DNA from: Romanomermis culicivorax
Lineage: Eukaryota > Nematoda > Enoplea > Mermithida > Mermithidae
Length of the DNA stretch: 64,000 bases
Assembly (NCBI GenBank): GCA_963922205.1
Contig: CAWUHX010000249.1
Span: forward strand, 487,322-551,321
Reading direction: 5' to 3'
Part shown: piece after piece, positions 1-10,258 of the stretch
Layout of the letters: every line of letters begins with the position of its first letter
Position numbering within the stretch: position 1 is the stretch's first letter
The notes under the pieces: generated by a model
The model's database searches: none
Seen by the model: the letters and a program-made list of their open reading frames with translations, nothing else
Told to the model about the DNA's origin: nothing
Position numbers and translations under genes: made by a program

Positions 1-290
1 GATCTAATTCTTGATATAAATGTTTGGAAAATTGATTTTCCAGCATCGCTGAATGTCAATACACAAAAAATTTTTCCGGCGCTACGCGGCGGAAAGATTA
101 ACATCTTTTTTGGGCTTTCACTTGTCATCATGGAGGACTTGACCATCGGTTTATCATATAATGCAAATTCATCATGCTATTGAATAGTTTTCTAGACAAA
201 TTGTTCCACAGTGCTTGCAAATTAGACTCGAAAATTTCAATTTTTTGCTCAATTTTAATGAATTTCTTTGTTATAAATAAAATTTGAAAA
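1..290. repeat. Dispersed repeat family G, copy 1
   Basis: This stretch is recognisably repeated at 32390-32685 and, as shorter pieces, at 6900-7215. Shared landmarks in order are 'attcttga', 'ttttccagc', a GC-rich 'ggcgct.cgcggcg' core, 'cttgtcatcat' and 'catgctattgaatag'. No coding potential was seen. It is one of several families sharing a 'ttttccggcgcttcgcgccg' type core. The family is unnamed here; its class is unknown. Confidence 0.7.
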
Positions 291-449
291 TTACACTGAT
301 TTGGTTATTAGTCTTTGGCCATGACATTGAGGAACACAGGTTAGTTATTTACCTATTTTTGCTATGTACAAATTGTACAAATGAAATATTGGCTGTCGTT
401 CGTACATGTGTAAATGGGTCATGCACAAAAAAAGCCTGATCAGAAAACC

Positions 450-775
450 ATTTAACCAACTAGAAAATCGATGAACCAACCAACCAGAAAATTAGCCAGA
501 AAATTGGGAACCAATGAACCAATCAGAGAATCACCTAAACAACCAACTAACCAGGGAATCAACCAAACAACCACCAACCATGTTATCAACCAATCAATCA
601 GCCAACCAACCATTGAATCAGGAAATCGACCCACTAATCAGGAAATCAACGAAAAAGCAACCGGGGAATCAACCAACCAACCATTGAATCAGAAAATCAA
701 AATCCAATCCAACCATGTAATAAACACACCAATCAGAGAATAAACAAACGGATCAGGGAATCAATGAATGTGATG
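450..775. repeat. Degenerate AACC/AATC minisatellite
   Basis: A run of imperfect short units built from 'aaccaacc' and 'aatcagg(a)aatc', roughly 12-20 bp each. Open frames on both strands here (Asn/Gln/Pro-rich on plus, Trp/Leu/Val-rich on minus) are by-products of the repeat and not genes. Confidence 0.8.
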
Positions 776-1013
776 CACTAAATTTTTTTTTAAATTTTGT
801 CCTTCTAAAACGCACCAGAATGCACTTTTTCAGATTCTCTGACTTGTTATGGTTTCAGGAGTATTTTCCCCCTGTTGTGCAAGCTTTCCCAGGTTTGCAA
901 GATATACTGGCATGTCGTAAACAGTGAGTAGACTCCTAAATAATCCTGAAAATACACTTTGGCTGCTTTCTGTCCATTTTGTTCAAGATGAATGTACATA
1001 CTATACATCTGGT

Positions 1014-1122
1014 TCCCTAGCCCGGTTTGGTTTGACAACCACAGAAACGATTCGGTAACCAATCAAATTTTTGGACTGACTGGTACCAGATAAACCGATA
1101 GGGTTTGTCCAGGTATGGTTTG
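1014..1122 (-). repeat. Short dispersed repeat L, copy 1
   Basis: The reverse complement matches 7693-7797 along most of its length, starting 'catacctggacaaac' and including 'ctggtaccag.cagtccaaaaa' and 'ggttaccgaatc'. It gives both places a spurious small frame containing VTESFLWL. It may be a relative of family B, whose ends also start CATACCTG, but no second inverted end was found. Confidence 0.65.
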
Positions 1123-1275
1123 CAGCGTCAAACCAAACGTCACAATAGTTTGTCAGTGGATACTCAAGTACGTTAATCAGATTTTAGTTTCCAACGAATA
1201 CAATTTGAATCAAACGAAACTGAAGTCGGCTCACAACAGGACAAAAAGTTCAGGGGTTTCCATAAGACGCACAAT

Positions 1276-1581
1276 CATACATGTAATTGGGGGGGAGTAC
1301 TATCGGAACCCCCCCCCCCCCCAGAAATCGTCGGCCATATGGCTAGCCATTGGGCGACCGCCCCCCAGGATTTTCCAATTCTATGGCTGAACAAAAAATG
1401 GTCAAAAATGTGGATTTTCTGGGTCCATCGTGCCATGAATACATTTTTTCGGTCTTTTTTTGAAAAAATTACCATTTTTGATTTTTTTGCTTGAGAGACT
1501 CCTCCCCTCTAAAATTTTGGGAATTACTGACTCCCTGCCCAAAATCAACCCCCCAGACCTCGGGGCTCCGTTACATGTATG
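1276..1581. mobile_element. Family A MITE (hAT-like), copy a
   Basis: Begins CATACATGTAATTGGGG and ends CTCCGTTACATGTATG, so the terminal 11 bp are inverted repeats. Subterminal C and G tracts and the internal 'atggctagccat' are typical of the family. At 306 bp it is shorter than the 420-440 bp copies. The 8 bp on each side (cgcacaat and gtctattt) do not match, so its duplication has been lost or one end has moved. No coding capacity. Confidence 0.85.
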
Positions 1582-2530
1582 GTCTATTTGCTCATTTATC
1601 GGATAATAAGCAATTCGGATAATTATCGGATAATAAGCGAATAAGCAATTTTATTCACTGAATAGTGTTATTTGCCGAATAGTTTATTCAGCCTTCTGTC
1701 ATCCGGCCCTAAGAAAACATACTCATACTCTCTTAAATCTGAAATATTGTTAGCCTGAAATTTTGTGTTAAAACTGAAATTCCAAAAATTTTTAAACCTA
1801 AAATTTCTGAAAGTTACTATCATGATGCATCTGAATCCAAGCTCGGCTTCATGTTTAAAATTATAGTTACAAAAGAGTCGGAAAATACATTTTGACCCTC
1901 TGAAATGCACCAAAATTTGTCTTTCCCATACAAAACTCTTTTGCGGAAATTTTTTATCCAAAAAGCACGATTTGTAAAAAAATAGTGGATAGACCAATAC
2001 GAATTATAAAATATTTTTCTGAGTTTTCTGATAGTTGAGCCTGAAGAAGCATTTTCTGACCAGATATTGTCGACAAAATCTCTTTGCACTTTGTAAAAAA
2101 AGTTATCAAAAAAATCTTTGTACGGAACCAAAAATGTTTGTCTCGTACAACAAAATGCTATATTCAACTTTGAAATGAATGACCAAAAAAGCTAGCTAAT
2201 ATTCTCTATGGAGAAGTTCAAGATCTCCATGACCAATCTTTTTTGGATACGTTTCAACTCTCCATCAGCGGCCTAAGAAACTGAGCAAATTTTATTTTTT
2301 AAAGAAACTAACGCACGATGAATGGGGAAAACGATATTTTGACAAATAGGAATGATTATTTTCGCGTCGACACAATTTTTAATTTTTTTCATAATCCCGC
2401 AATACGATACGGTTATTTTTTGGTTATTTTGGATACAGATGGAACATTTTTGGGTACGAACAAAGTCTCACAGTTCTACCAAATGAGTTTTGAAACTTTG
2501 TTATTTTCGATATGTCGTTTGCATTCATAC
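1582..2530. other. No gene recognised
   Basis: AT-rich sequence between an A element and the last NUP35 exon I could place. A few short units ('tcggataataagc') repeat at about 1597-1650. Two overlapping minus-strand frames of 109 and 115 residues show no recognisable domain. Further NUP35 exons might lie here or left of the window; I could not find the conserved C-terminal YMFGW-type coding end. Confidence 0.5.
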
Positions 2531-4740
2531 CTCATCTTTACACTGTTCTACACCAATTTTCAGCGTTTCGTTCAAAATGCGTCCATTTCTGGCGAGTGCC
2601 TTTGATGCTTGTAATTTTGACTCGAACTTGACATGTATCCAATTGCATTTATTAGCAGTCTATAAAAAAGTTGTACCACATTAGTATCATATTAAATCTA
2701 TGAACATTAGTATCATATCGAATCTATGAAGCTGTCTTCGGGTTCACGTGGAAGTAAACAAAATCAGCAAATTTAAAAAATAAAGTTTTAACCTCAGAGC
2801 TTGTGGGTAATCTTTTTAATGAAAATATTTTAAATTTGTAAACTAGCACTGTGCTTAACGTTAAGAATGTCGATGAAGTCAGTTTTACGAAAGTTATGAT
2901 GATGCTTCAGCTCAAGTTAGTTTTGATTTTCACGGTTATTGGTCCCAAAACGTCTCTTATATACATAAGACCTACCATACAATGACATGAAAAATACAAC
3001 ATGAACCCATACAAAAGTAGAAAATTTGTTTCGCTAGAGGATATGTACGTTTAACTATAGCTCATCTGGTCCGAAAATGAACCAAGAAAGCAGTCGCGGC
3101 ACCGGTATTAAGCTTACCTCGTGAGCCACAATTGTCCCGCATTGAGAAAAATGTTGTAAAATGAATGGAATAAATTCTGCAGTAAAACCAAAAATCGTAA
3201 CTATTCTGGAGTTATCATCCGCAACAGCATTGACAGCGACCGATTGAGCTGCCCTAGAAATAAGATAAGAAAAGTTTTCGATGAAAAAACTGAAAAATCT
3301 CTTCCAGTACATTTTGGGTTCTCTAGAAAACACAGAAATTTCAATAATAATGTAAAGGGTGACATACAAAAGACCCACGGGCCTTGTTCGAATAACTTTC
3401 GGTTTAGTGTTTTGATCCTTCATGTGTTAATTGAGATAAATTTTATGCTGAACAGCATGCAATTTGTGAAATGTAGCAAATTTTAAAATGCTTTTGATCA
3501 ATTTTTGAACCAAAATTTGTTTATTCACAAGGAAGAATTTCGGACTATTTTTCGCTCATCTATTCTTACATTTTCAATAGTTTTAATTTTTCGGTTCCTA
3601 AGAAATTTTCTGACACACACTATGTGCGAAGGTACAACGTCAACTGCAGCGGTAACACTTTTTACAACAAGTTCCAAAAAGGTGAGTACGCTTCTAGAAG
3701 AGATTTCAGAGACTGTTTATAACTGGATCCAGTTCGCTCAGAGTAAAATTTTTTACTAAAGAATTGTCGGATCATTATAGGAAATGAAAATATCAATTGC
3801 CCGATGATCAGCAACTCTATTTGCGAAAAAGCGTAGATGCTTTTTTTACGGCACACCCTGAACTTTCTAGAATTCGAAATCTACGTTTATTTTCAAAGAG
3901 TCTAGATAACCTTTTTTCAATTTAAATTACAATTTTTTAGCGATGACATAACTTTACATACTTCTCTATTGGATGAAAAATTCGAATTCAAATATCCGAC
4001 TCAAACCAACATGAAAATCGCTCTCCTAAAACCTGAGAAAACTCGAATTAGTTTTGCCGATAATAGACCAAATTTCAAGCGCAGCATGAGTTTTTTGATT
4101 ATTCTCACTTCACATTTATTTTCATTTTCTGTTTTTAATTTATGGTCTAATGCTGTTCGGCAATGCTGTTGCATTCTCATTCATTGCTTCCAAAATTGGA
4201 AAAGTGTTATCCATTGTTTTCTGTAGAAACCAACTTTGACAAACTTTCATGTCAAATATACCTCGATCCAGGCGTATTCTGCTCAACACCAAGCGTCGAT
4301 CCGTTCAAAACCCCTTTGGTCGAAAACGATTCCATGAAAGAGGCCGTCGGTGGTCCACAGGTGCTTTCGCTTGGAGTCAGGGGAAAATTTCCAGCGGCGG
4401 TCAATCTCCTCGGCGTCATCTTGTAATAATTTTCGGAGTCCTCTTGTTGCAAATATGCAACGCTATTGTTCGGTTCGTAGTAATTTGTGCTGTCCAGTAA
4501 GGGCGACCACGTGACTTTTAAGTTAGGTGGTCTAACTGAAGGCGACATCGTCGACGCCATCATCGATCTATTGTCACTGGCATTTAAAGCGATATTGGAT
4601 GCGGGCGAGCGAATATCCTGCCGATGATGATGGCCCATTAAATAACCGGGCAAAAAAGATCGACTGGGCGTAGCATTGACGCCCGGCGTGCTCGAAACTG
4701 CGTCGTAGAATGTAGGAGAACCCGTCACCATTGGCTCCAT
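2531..4740 (-). CDS. NUP35: NUP35 (Nup53-type) nucleoporin, partial
   Basis: Nuclear pore component that, in known animals, binds membrane and the Nup93 and Nup155 scaffold; its RRM-like domain dimerises. Exons on the minus strand: 4740-4262, 3253-3118, 2659-2531; all junctions are GT-AG and phases agree (2, 0, 0). The N-terminus has MEPMVTGSP, then TPGVNA and FLPGYLMG, matching the conserved EPM-GSP and PGVNAQFLPGFLMG blocks. Exon 2 gives the start of the Nup35 RRM (VTIFGF, FSQCGTIVAHE) and exon 3 its remainder (NWIHVKFESKLQASKAL, NGRIL). The ATG at 4740 is a choice: an acceptor-like 'gcttag' at about 4765 keeps the frame open, so a 5' exon may exist. The conserved C-terminal amphipathic end was not found, so the gene probably continues left of 2531. 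Family assignment is strong; the ends are uncertain. Confidence 0.88.
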
Positions 4741-5539
4741 ATCGAATTGAAAATAACGATGCGACCTAAGCAAGAATGAAAATCAGATGGATTAAATATA
4801 ATTGAGCTGTGCGCGAGGCATCGTAAGCATTTTCTCTTCCTGTTCTTTGCACACAAACACTATTTTAATGCACTGTTTTACAATGTTTGGTATCAGCATA
4901 ACTGGAACATTCATCGTTAAGTACGCGAAGGCTAGCGTGAAATTACTCATAATTGACCTATGTAAGTATTTGTTAGACTTAAGCTTATGGTCTGGGTTCG
5001 AAAAAAAGCATTTTTGTAAATATTGACTTTTTGGTTTTTCAAGGATATTTGATTACATCCTTAAAATTTATAAAAGATTCCTTATAAAAGAATATCTACG
5101 AAAAATGATCCGAAGTGATCAAAAACTACTTCAAAAGAATTTAATGAGCTGAAGAGGATTTTTCAGACATTCGATACTTCTGTGGCAATTCTTATCAATG
5201 ATTAAATTCATTACATTGATCAAGAAATTTTGTTCGTAAAGGAGGACATAATAAATTCGAGCCTTCGCTAGATAAAAAATAAAAATTATTAAAGTCATAA
5301 CCGGCGCAAGGCGCAGGAAAATTTTAAAATTTGAAAAATGCATCAAAATATATACATCTCCTTGATGTCGAACCGAACGTTGCAAATTTTTTAGCCCAAA
5401 TTGAAAAACAGCCTAAAATTATTAATCCAAAGAGCACGAATAGCATACCGCTCTTTGGAGCAGATTTTTTGCACACGGCAACCAGATTTCGGGCTTTGCA
5501 ACGAAAGTTATCGTGCCGAGTTGCACCGAGCAACAAACA
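4741..5539. other. Region upstream of NUP35, no gene seen
   Basis: No conserved coding sequence. From about 5455 to 5530 it resembles 28540-28600 (family E: 'tttttgcacac.g.aaccagatttcgggct'). Small frames on both strands have no recognisable homology. Confidence 0.5.
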
Positions 5540-6478
5540 CCATGACGGCCCTTCTAATGGTAATAGGGTTTCGTGTCTAGGGACGCATTTTTAAGCGTTT
5601 TAAAATAGCAAATACTGGCAATGTTCGAAAAATTCAAAAGGAAAGTTTCTTCAAATGATTTATAAATTTGCGTATTATTTCTAGTGCGTTGTTAAAAAGT
5701 GCTCTCGTAGCCTACTTTTAAAGCTTAAACATCAACATATTTTGGATAAATGTTGGATCGTATAATGCTTTTTGACTTATTTCACGGAAATCAAGATTTT
5801 TCTACAATATTTTCACAAAATAATTTAATGGTCTTCGACAATTTTTGACTTTTATGAACATAAACTTTTTGAACTGGGAAAATGATTATAACATCATTAA
5901 GGACAAGGATCGAAACTCTTACTGGTTGAAGAATTCAAACTCTTGGTTGCTTGCCCAATTTTCGATTTTAGTTTGCCCGGCTGAAAATTCATTAAATTCA
6001 GTGAAAAACAAGGTCTTTTAACAAGGAAATAAATAAAGGATTTATTTTCCAGCATTCTAGAATATCAAAGTTGAGATTTTTCCGGCCCTTGACTCACTGA
6101 TATTTCAATCCGAGATCTGTCGCACTTTTTATGCTTCAGATTATTTAAAAACAATCTAATTTGATGTTGAATTATTATTGGTGAATTAATGGCACCAGAT
6201 ATACCGGATAGAGTGTTTAACAGGCCGAAAAATTGTAATAGTAGCGAAAAGTCTTTGACCCCTTTCGGCAAATGACGAAATACGATCGAGCATCCATGTT
6301 GCAGGAGGCTGGCAAGAATAACACCGAACAAGTTATTTTTGCTAGCCTTTTCATTTTTTCCTCCAAAACTCATGAAATTGAGTTTTAAAAGTTTAACTGA
6401 CGCGCATTAAATCAACAGGAATAGTACTTTTTTAATCATTTTTCTGATAAAATTAAGCAAATTTATTAATAATAGGAC
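5540..6478. repeat. Dispersed repeat family F, copy 1
   Basis: Long, diverged match in the same orientation to 28830-29530. Shared blocks are 'gacgcatttt.agcgtt', 'ggataaatgtt.gatc.tat', 'aaaattcattaaattca.tgaaaaa', 'cattttccagc.ttctagaatat' and 'gaggcaa' type AT stretches. It continues beyond the family A element at 6479-6858, because 'gattttagagtg' of the second copy corresponds to 'aattttagagtg' at about 6874. No coding capacity recognised. Confidence 0.65.
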
Positions 6479-6858
6479 CATACATATAATTGGGGGGGGA
6501 AGTGCTATAGGAACCCCCCTCAGAAATCGTCGGCCAAATGGCTAGCCATTGGGCGACCCCTCCACCCAGGATTTTCCAATCCTACGGCTAGCGATATGGT
6601 AGTCATAGGGGACCCCATACATTTGGTTGGAAAAATACTGAAAAATGTCAATTTTTTTATGAAAAATGACAATATTCTCGGCGCTTCGCGCAAAAATACA
6701 TTTTTTACGGTCTCTTTAGACAAAAGCTGTTATTTTTGAAGTATTTTTCGGACTTTTTTTCCTTTAGAGACCCCAAAACCTAAAATTTTGGGGATCACTG
6801 ACCCGCGACCCTAAAAAAAGTCGTCCGACCCTCCCCCCCAGACCTCGGGGCCCCGTTA
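6479..6858. mobile_element. Family A MITE, copy b, right tip lost
   Basis: Starts CATACATATAATTGGGG and ends CCCCGTTA; the last 8 bp of the right terminal repeat (CATGTATG) are missing. It is flanked by AATAGGAC (6471-6478) and AATAGGAA (6859-6866), a 7/8 match, so the duplication survived although the tip did not. Orientation matches copy a. It sits inside a family F repeat. Confidence 0.85.
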
Positions 6859-6866
6859 AATAGGAA

Positions 6867-7215
6867 GACTAGTAATTTTAGAGTGGTCAAATTGAACTTA
6901 TTTTTAGGACATTCACATGTTATCGTAGAGACTTAACGATCGGTTTATCATTTAATTCAAAGGCATTATGCCATTGGATAGCTTGCCAGAAAATTTGTTC
7001 CACAGTGCTTGTAAATTCGATTAAAAACTCGGAAATTTCAAGAACTTACGATTTTTGAACAGAAAATTCGGATCTGATTCTTGAAATACATATTCGAAGA
7101 ATTTTTTAATACATTTTTCAAGCTCCCACTTGTGATCATAGAAACATGAACCGTTGATTTCTTATGTAATGCAAGGTCATTAAGCTCTAGGATAGTTTGC
7201 TGGGAAATTTTTGAA
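6867..7215. repeat. Family G repeat fragments
   Basis: Two successive pieces similar to 1-290: about 6910-7020 ('gacttaacgatcggtttatcat', 'ttgttccacagtgcttg') and about 7070-7215 ('gatctgattcttgaaata', 'cacttgtgatcatagaaac', 'gatagtttgctgg'). Together they look like a rearranged or duplicated copy. Confidence 0.6.
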
Positions 7216-8805
7216 TGTTTGAAAAAGCTCAGAAACGTTTGAAGATGTTGACTTTGTGTGGTTCACACTCATCTTATATAACGTTATGCACACTCCAGCA
7301 TGTATGTACAAGTAGGATCTTGGTGGAGGATCGGGTACTTCTGGCTCCGTATCAGGCTCCGCCGGGCGCCTTGCTGCGCCCTTAAGCTTAAGAAATAAAT
7401 AAAGTAAGCGCCCGTCCAGTTAATCCCCTTTCAATAACCCACTATATAGCAAGTGATCGTACGGGGACAGATTTTTCCGGGGACGGGGACGAGTTTTCCC
7501 CGTTCTTTCGGGGACGGGGAATATTTTCACATACATTAAATACTACATGAGTACTCATTTATATTATAGTCAAAATAAAAACTTATATAACAATGTTTAG
7601 TTGATTATGAACTTTGAGTACCATTCATAGGTTAGGTAAACAATTACTCGTTCTTCCACAGAAAATTTATTCGACGCAAAATACAACAAACATACCTGGA
7701 CAAACTCTATCAGATCATCTGGTACCAGCCAGTCCAAAAAGTTGGTTGGTTACCGAATCATTTTTATGGTTGCCATGCCAAATGAGGGTAGGGATGTTGT
7801 CCCGTACCGATTTTTATTCATTCGGATTTGGCTCGAGAACGACACTATAAAAGTCAAATACTATCCAATTAACATTTAATTCGATTTGTCTGTCGAACTT
7901 ATTTATATATTTTCTCCCTCAATGAGTGTTATAAATCAAGAGTTATAGACGGATTAAAACAGGAAAAATCACTGTAATTAAAATGACCCGGAAAAGCCTC
8001 AGAATTTCACTCTAAAAATTTCCGTCCGAGACAAACATTCTTGGCTCCGCACAGAGATCTTTTTTGTATATTTGTTCAACGTACAAAAAGATTTTGTCTG
8101 CATTACCTGATCGGGAAACTTTTCTCCATTGCTTTAAAATCATAAAACACAGAAAATTTTTTCCGGCGCGGTTTCTACTTCATAATTTTTCGAAATGGTT
8201 CTTCCAATGTTTTCCCTGTTCCTTTTGGAGCAAAACCGTTTGGGAAACATGAATTGTGGTGCATATTAAAAAAACCAAAATCTCAATTTTTCCACCTTTT
8301 GAAGATTTGAACAAATCTGAATTTAAAAGCATCGTGGAAGTAATTTTCAAAAATTGAAAGTTTGGAAAGCAGTTTCTCAAATTATGAAAGTATGAGCATA
8401 TTTTTCAATTTTAAAATGAGACATGTTTTCGAAAAAAAATTTGAACCTCGTGTTTCTCGAATAAGTTATCAGAAACTTGATTTTCCAGCATGAAGCTACA
8501 TTTTTCAATACCGTGTACTTTTGTGCTATATAATTAGATCATGAACGTGCTATCTAGAACTAGGTGTTTTCCGCACACTTTTTGGGCTGTGTGAAAAAAA
8601 TTTTGAGCATTTTCCGCACAGAACGAAAATTTTTTTGGGCTTTTTTACTGCTGACATTGATGAAAATGTACATTTTGGGTGCAATTTAGAAGGTCAAAAT
8701 ATCAAATTTTTCCGACGCTCCGCACCGGCAATGGCAATTTGTAATGTTCACTACAACTAAGCTGGAGCACAGCCAAAAAAAAGTGAAGTTTCATTTCTCA
8801 GTTAT
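7216..8805. other. Repeat debris, no gene seen
   Basis: Contains a 'ggggacgggga' motif cluster (about 7456-7520), the second copy of repeat L (7693-7797) and pieces with the 'aaaatttttccg.cgc.cgc' core near 8160 and 8700. The 'ccgcacac...ccgcacagaacgaaaattttttt' block at about 8570-8640 recurs at about 59590-59680. No conserved reading frame. Confidence 0.5.
7693..7797 (+). repeat. Short dispersed repeat L, copy 2
   Basis: Matches the reverse complement of 1014-1122, with CATACCTGGACAAAC at its start and 'ggttaccgaatc' near its end. The two copies differ at scattered positions, so they are old. Confidence 0.65.
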
Positions 8806-9235
8806 TTATGATTGTTTCCACGAATCTGCTATGTCTCTGCTGGAATAAGTAAAACGCGCCACTTCATAGTGAGAATAATAATTTTCACGATTAATATGAA
8901 TTTTTTCCCAACTTTTTGGTTTTTTAAACACACAAAAAAACCAAAAACCAAAAAACCAAACCCTCAGAGCATAATGAAGCAAACCATACCTGTAATTGGG
9001 GAGAGGTTGGGGGGTTCCCCACTCACAACTTGGTCGAACCCTATACCCAAATGTCGGGACCCCCACCCCCAATCTCCTCTCCCCCCCCCAAACTCGGAAA
9101 AATGGCATATTTCGGGAAAATTTTCAAAATTTTTTGGGGGTTTTTCGACTCAACTCCCCAAAATTTTGGAAATGTTGGGACACGGCAGGGGCTATGCAGC
9201 TACTGGCGCTCTATAACAGTTTTTCATTATTTTTT

Positions 9236-9335
9236 TTTATTCAGCGCCCGGCGCTGCATAACCAAGCATTATGATTTTTTTTATTCAGCGCCGGGCGCTG
9301 AATAACCAATGGCATGACGCACGGTTATTCAGCGC
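9236..9335. repeat. Subterminal palindromic units, left arm of D
   Basis: Three units of the form TTATTCAGCGCC(C/G)GGCGCTGAATAACC, each a near-perfect palindrome and with small differences, spaced about 35-45 bp. The same units occur in the right arm (12765-12915). Clustered subterminal motifs at both ends are typical transposase-binding sites; that role is inferred here. Confidence 0.85.
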
Positions 9336-9453
9336 CCAGCGACGATAACTACAGTAATCGAGACTTAAATCATTATATGCTGACAATACTAACCTAATCA
9401 GCGATATTAGTGAACGAAAGTCAAAAGTAATAGAGACCGCTTGCACCAGTGTT

Positions 9454-10258
9454 TATACCTGTAAGAGATCCGACCCGTTGGGGGGATCCCAAGATTTGGG
9501 TGTGGGGGTCGAAAAAACGCGAAAAATGTCGAAAATTTACCCAAAAAGCCACTTTTTTCCCAATTTTTTTCAAGTGTGCGGGGGGGGGGCTTGGGTATAG
9601 GGTTGACCAAGTTGAGGGTGGGGGTTCCGATGGGTATAGGGTTCGACCAAGTTGGCGGTGGAGGTAACCCCCAGCTAAGGATCCGCCGAGGGTAAAATAA
9701 AAAGCCTCGGCCTCGGCCGAGGATTTTTTAACATGATATTATATTAATACACTGGTCACTGGTAATACTAATAAGAGACTTCTTTACTCTTGCCTTTATG
9801 ATCTTCATCAAGTAATTCAAAACATAAAAAAATTTATTGTATGTAGGTTGAAACTTGAAAGCAATAACAAATAATTTCAATTGAGAAAGTCAAGTAAATT
9901 TCACTCGGATTCATAGACAATAAAACTGCTACATTGTATAGGTAGACATAATATTCTCACACATCACATCACATTATTATATTAAAAAGTGTAACACTAA
10001 ATAGGTAAATTAACCCAAAGATGTCTTCTATGCAAATTTGGTAGAATTTATCGTCAACCCGTCACTTTGATGCAGTGAACATTTTACATCAAAAATATCC
10101 TACTTGCTTTAGAGTTGCAAATAATCCTCAGCCTCGGCCATTTTTGATCGACACCCTCGGCCGAGGCCGAGGGTGCCGAGGGTACCAATCCTCGGCCAAG
10201 GCTGAGGCCGAGCCCTCGGCCGATCACTACCCCCAACCCTCCCACAAGCACTGGTATG
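9454..10258. mobile_element. Family B MITE nested in D
   Basis: Starts TATACCTGTAAGAGATCCGA (first base changed from C) and, after removal of the insert at 9676-10229, ends GCACTGGTATG. Flanks are CCAGTGTT (9446-9453) and CCAATGCC (10259-10266), 5/8 identical with all three differences transitions, as expected for an old duplication. Its internal 'gtagggttcgaccaagttgg' type sequence is repeated twice near 9600-9655. Confidence 0.75.
9676..10229. mobile_element. 554-bp hAT-like MITE C, CCTCGGCC-rich
   Basis: Ends are TAAGGATCCGCCGAGGG and, inverted, TAGTGATCGGCCGAGGG (14/17 identical), flanked by CCCCCAGC and CCCCCAAC (7/8). Both ends carry many 'cctcggccgagg' units while the middle (about 9730-10120) is AT-rich and non-coding. 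It lies within the nested B copy, making it the innermost layer of the stack. Confidence 0.8.

Noticed and set aside
452..743. Open frames on both strands in the AACC repeat
   Set aside because: Composition follows the minisatellite units exactly; no start context or homology.
1668..2167. Two overlapping minus-strand frames of 109 and 115 codons
   Set aside because: Lys/Phe-rich from AT-rich DNA, no domain, no splice support. They would overlap each other in different frames.
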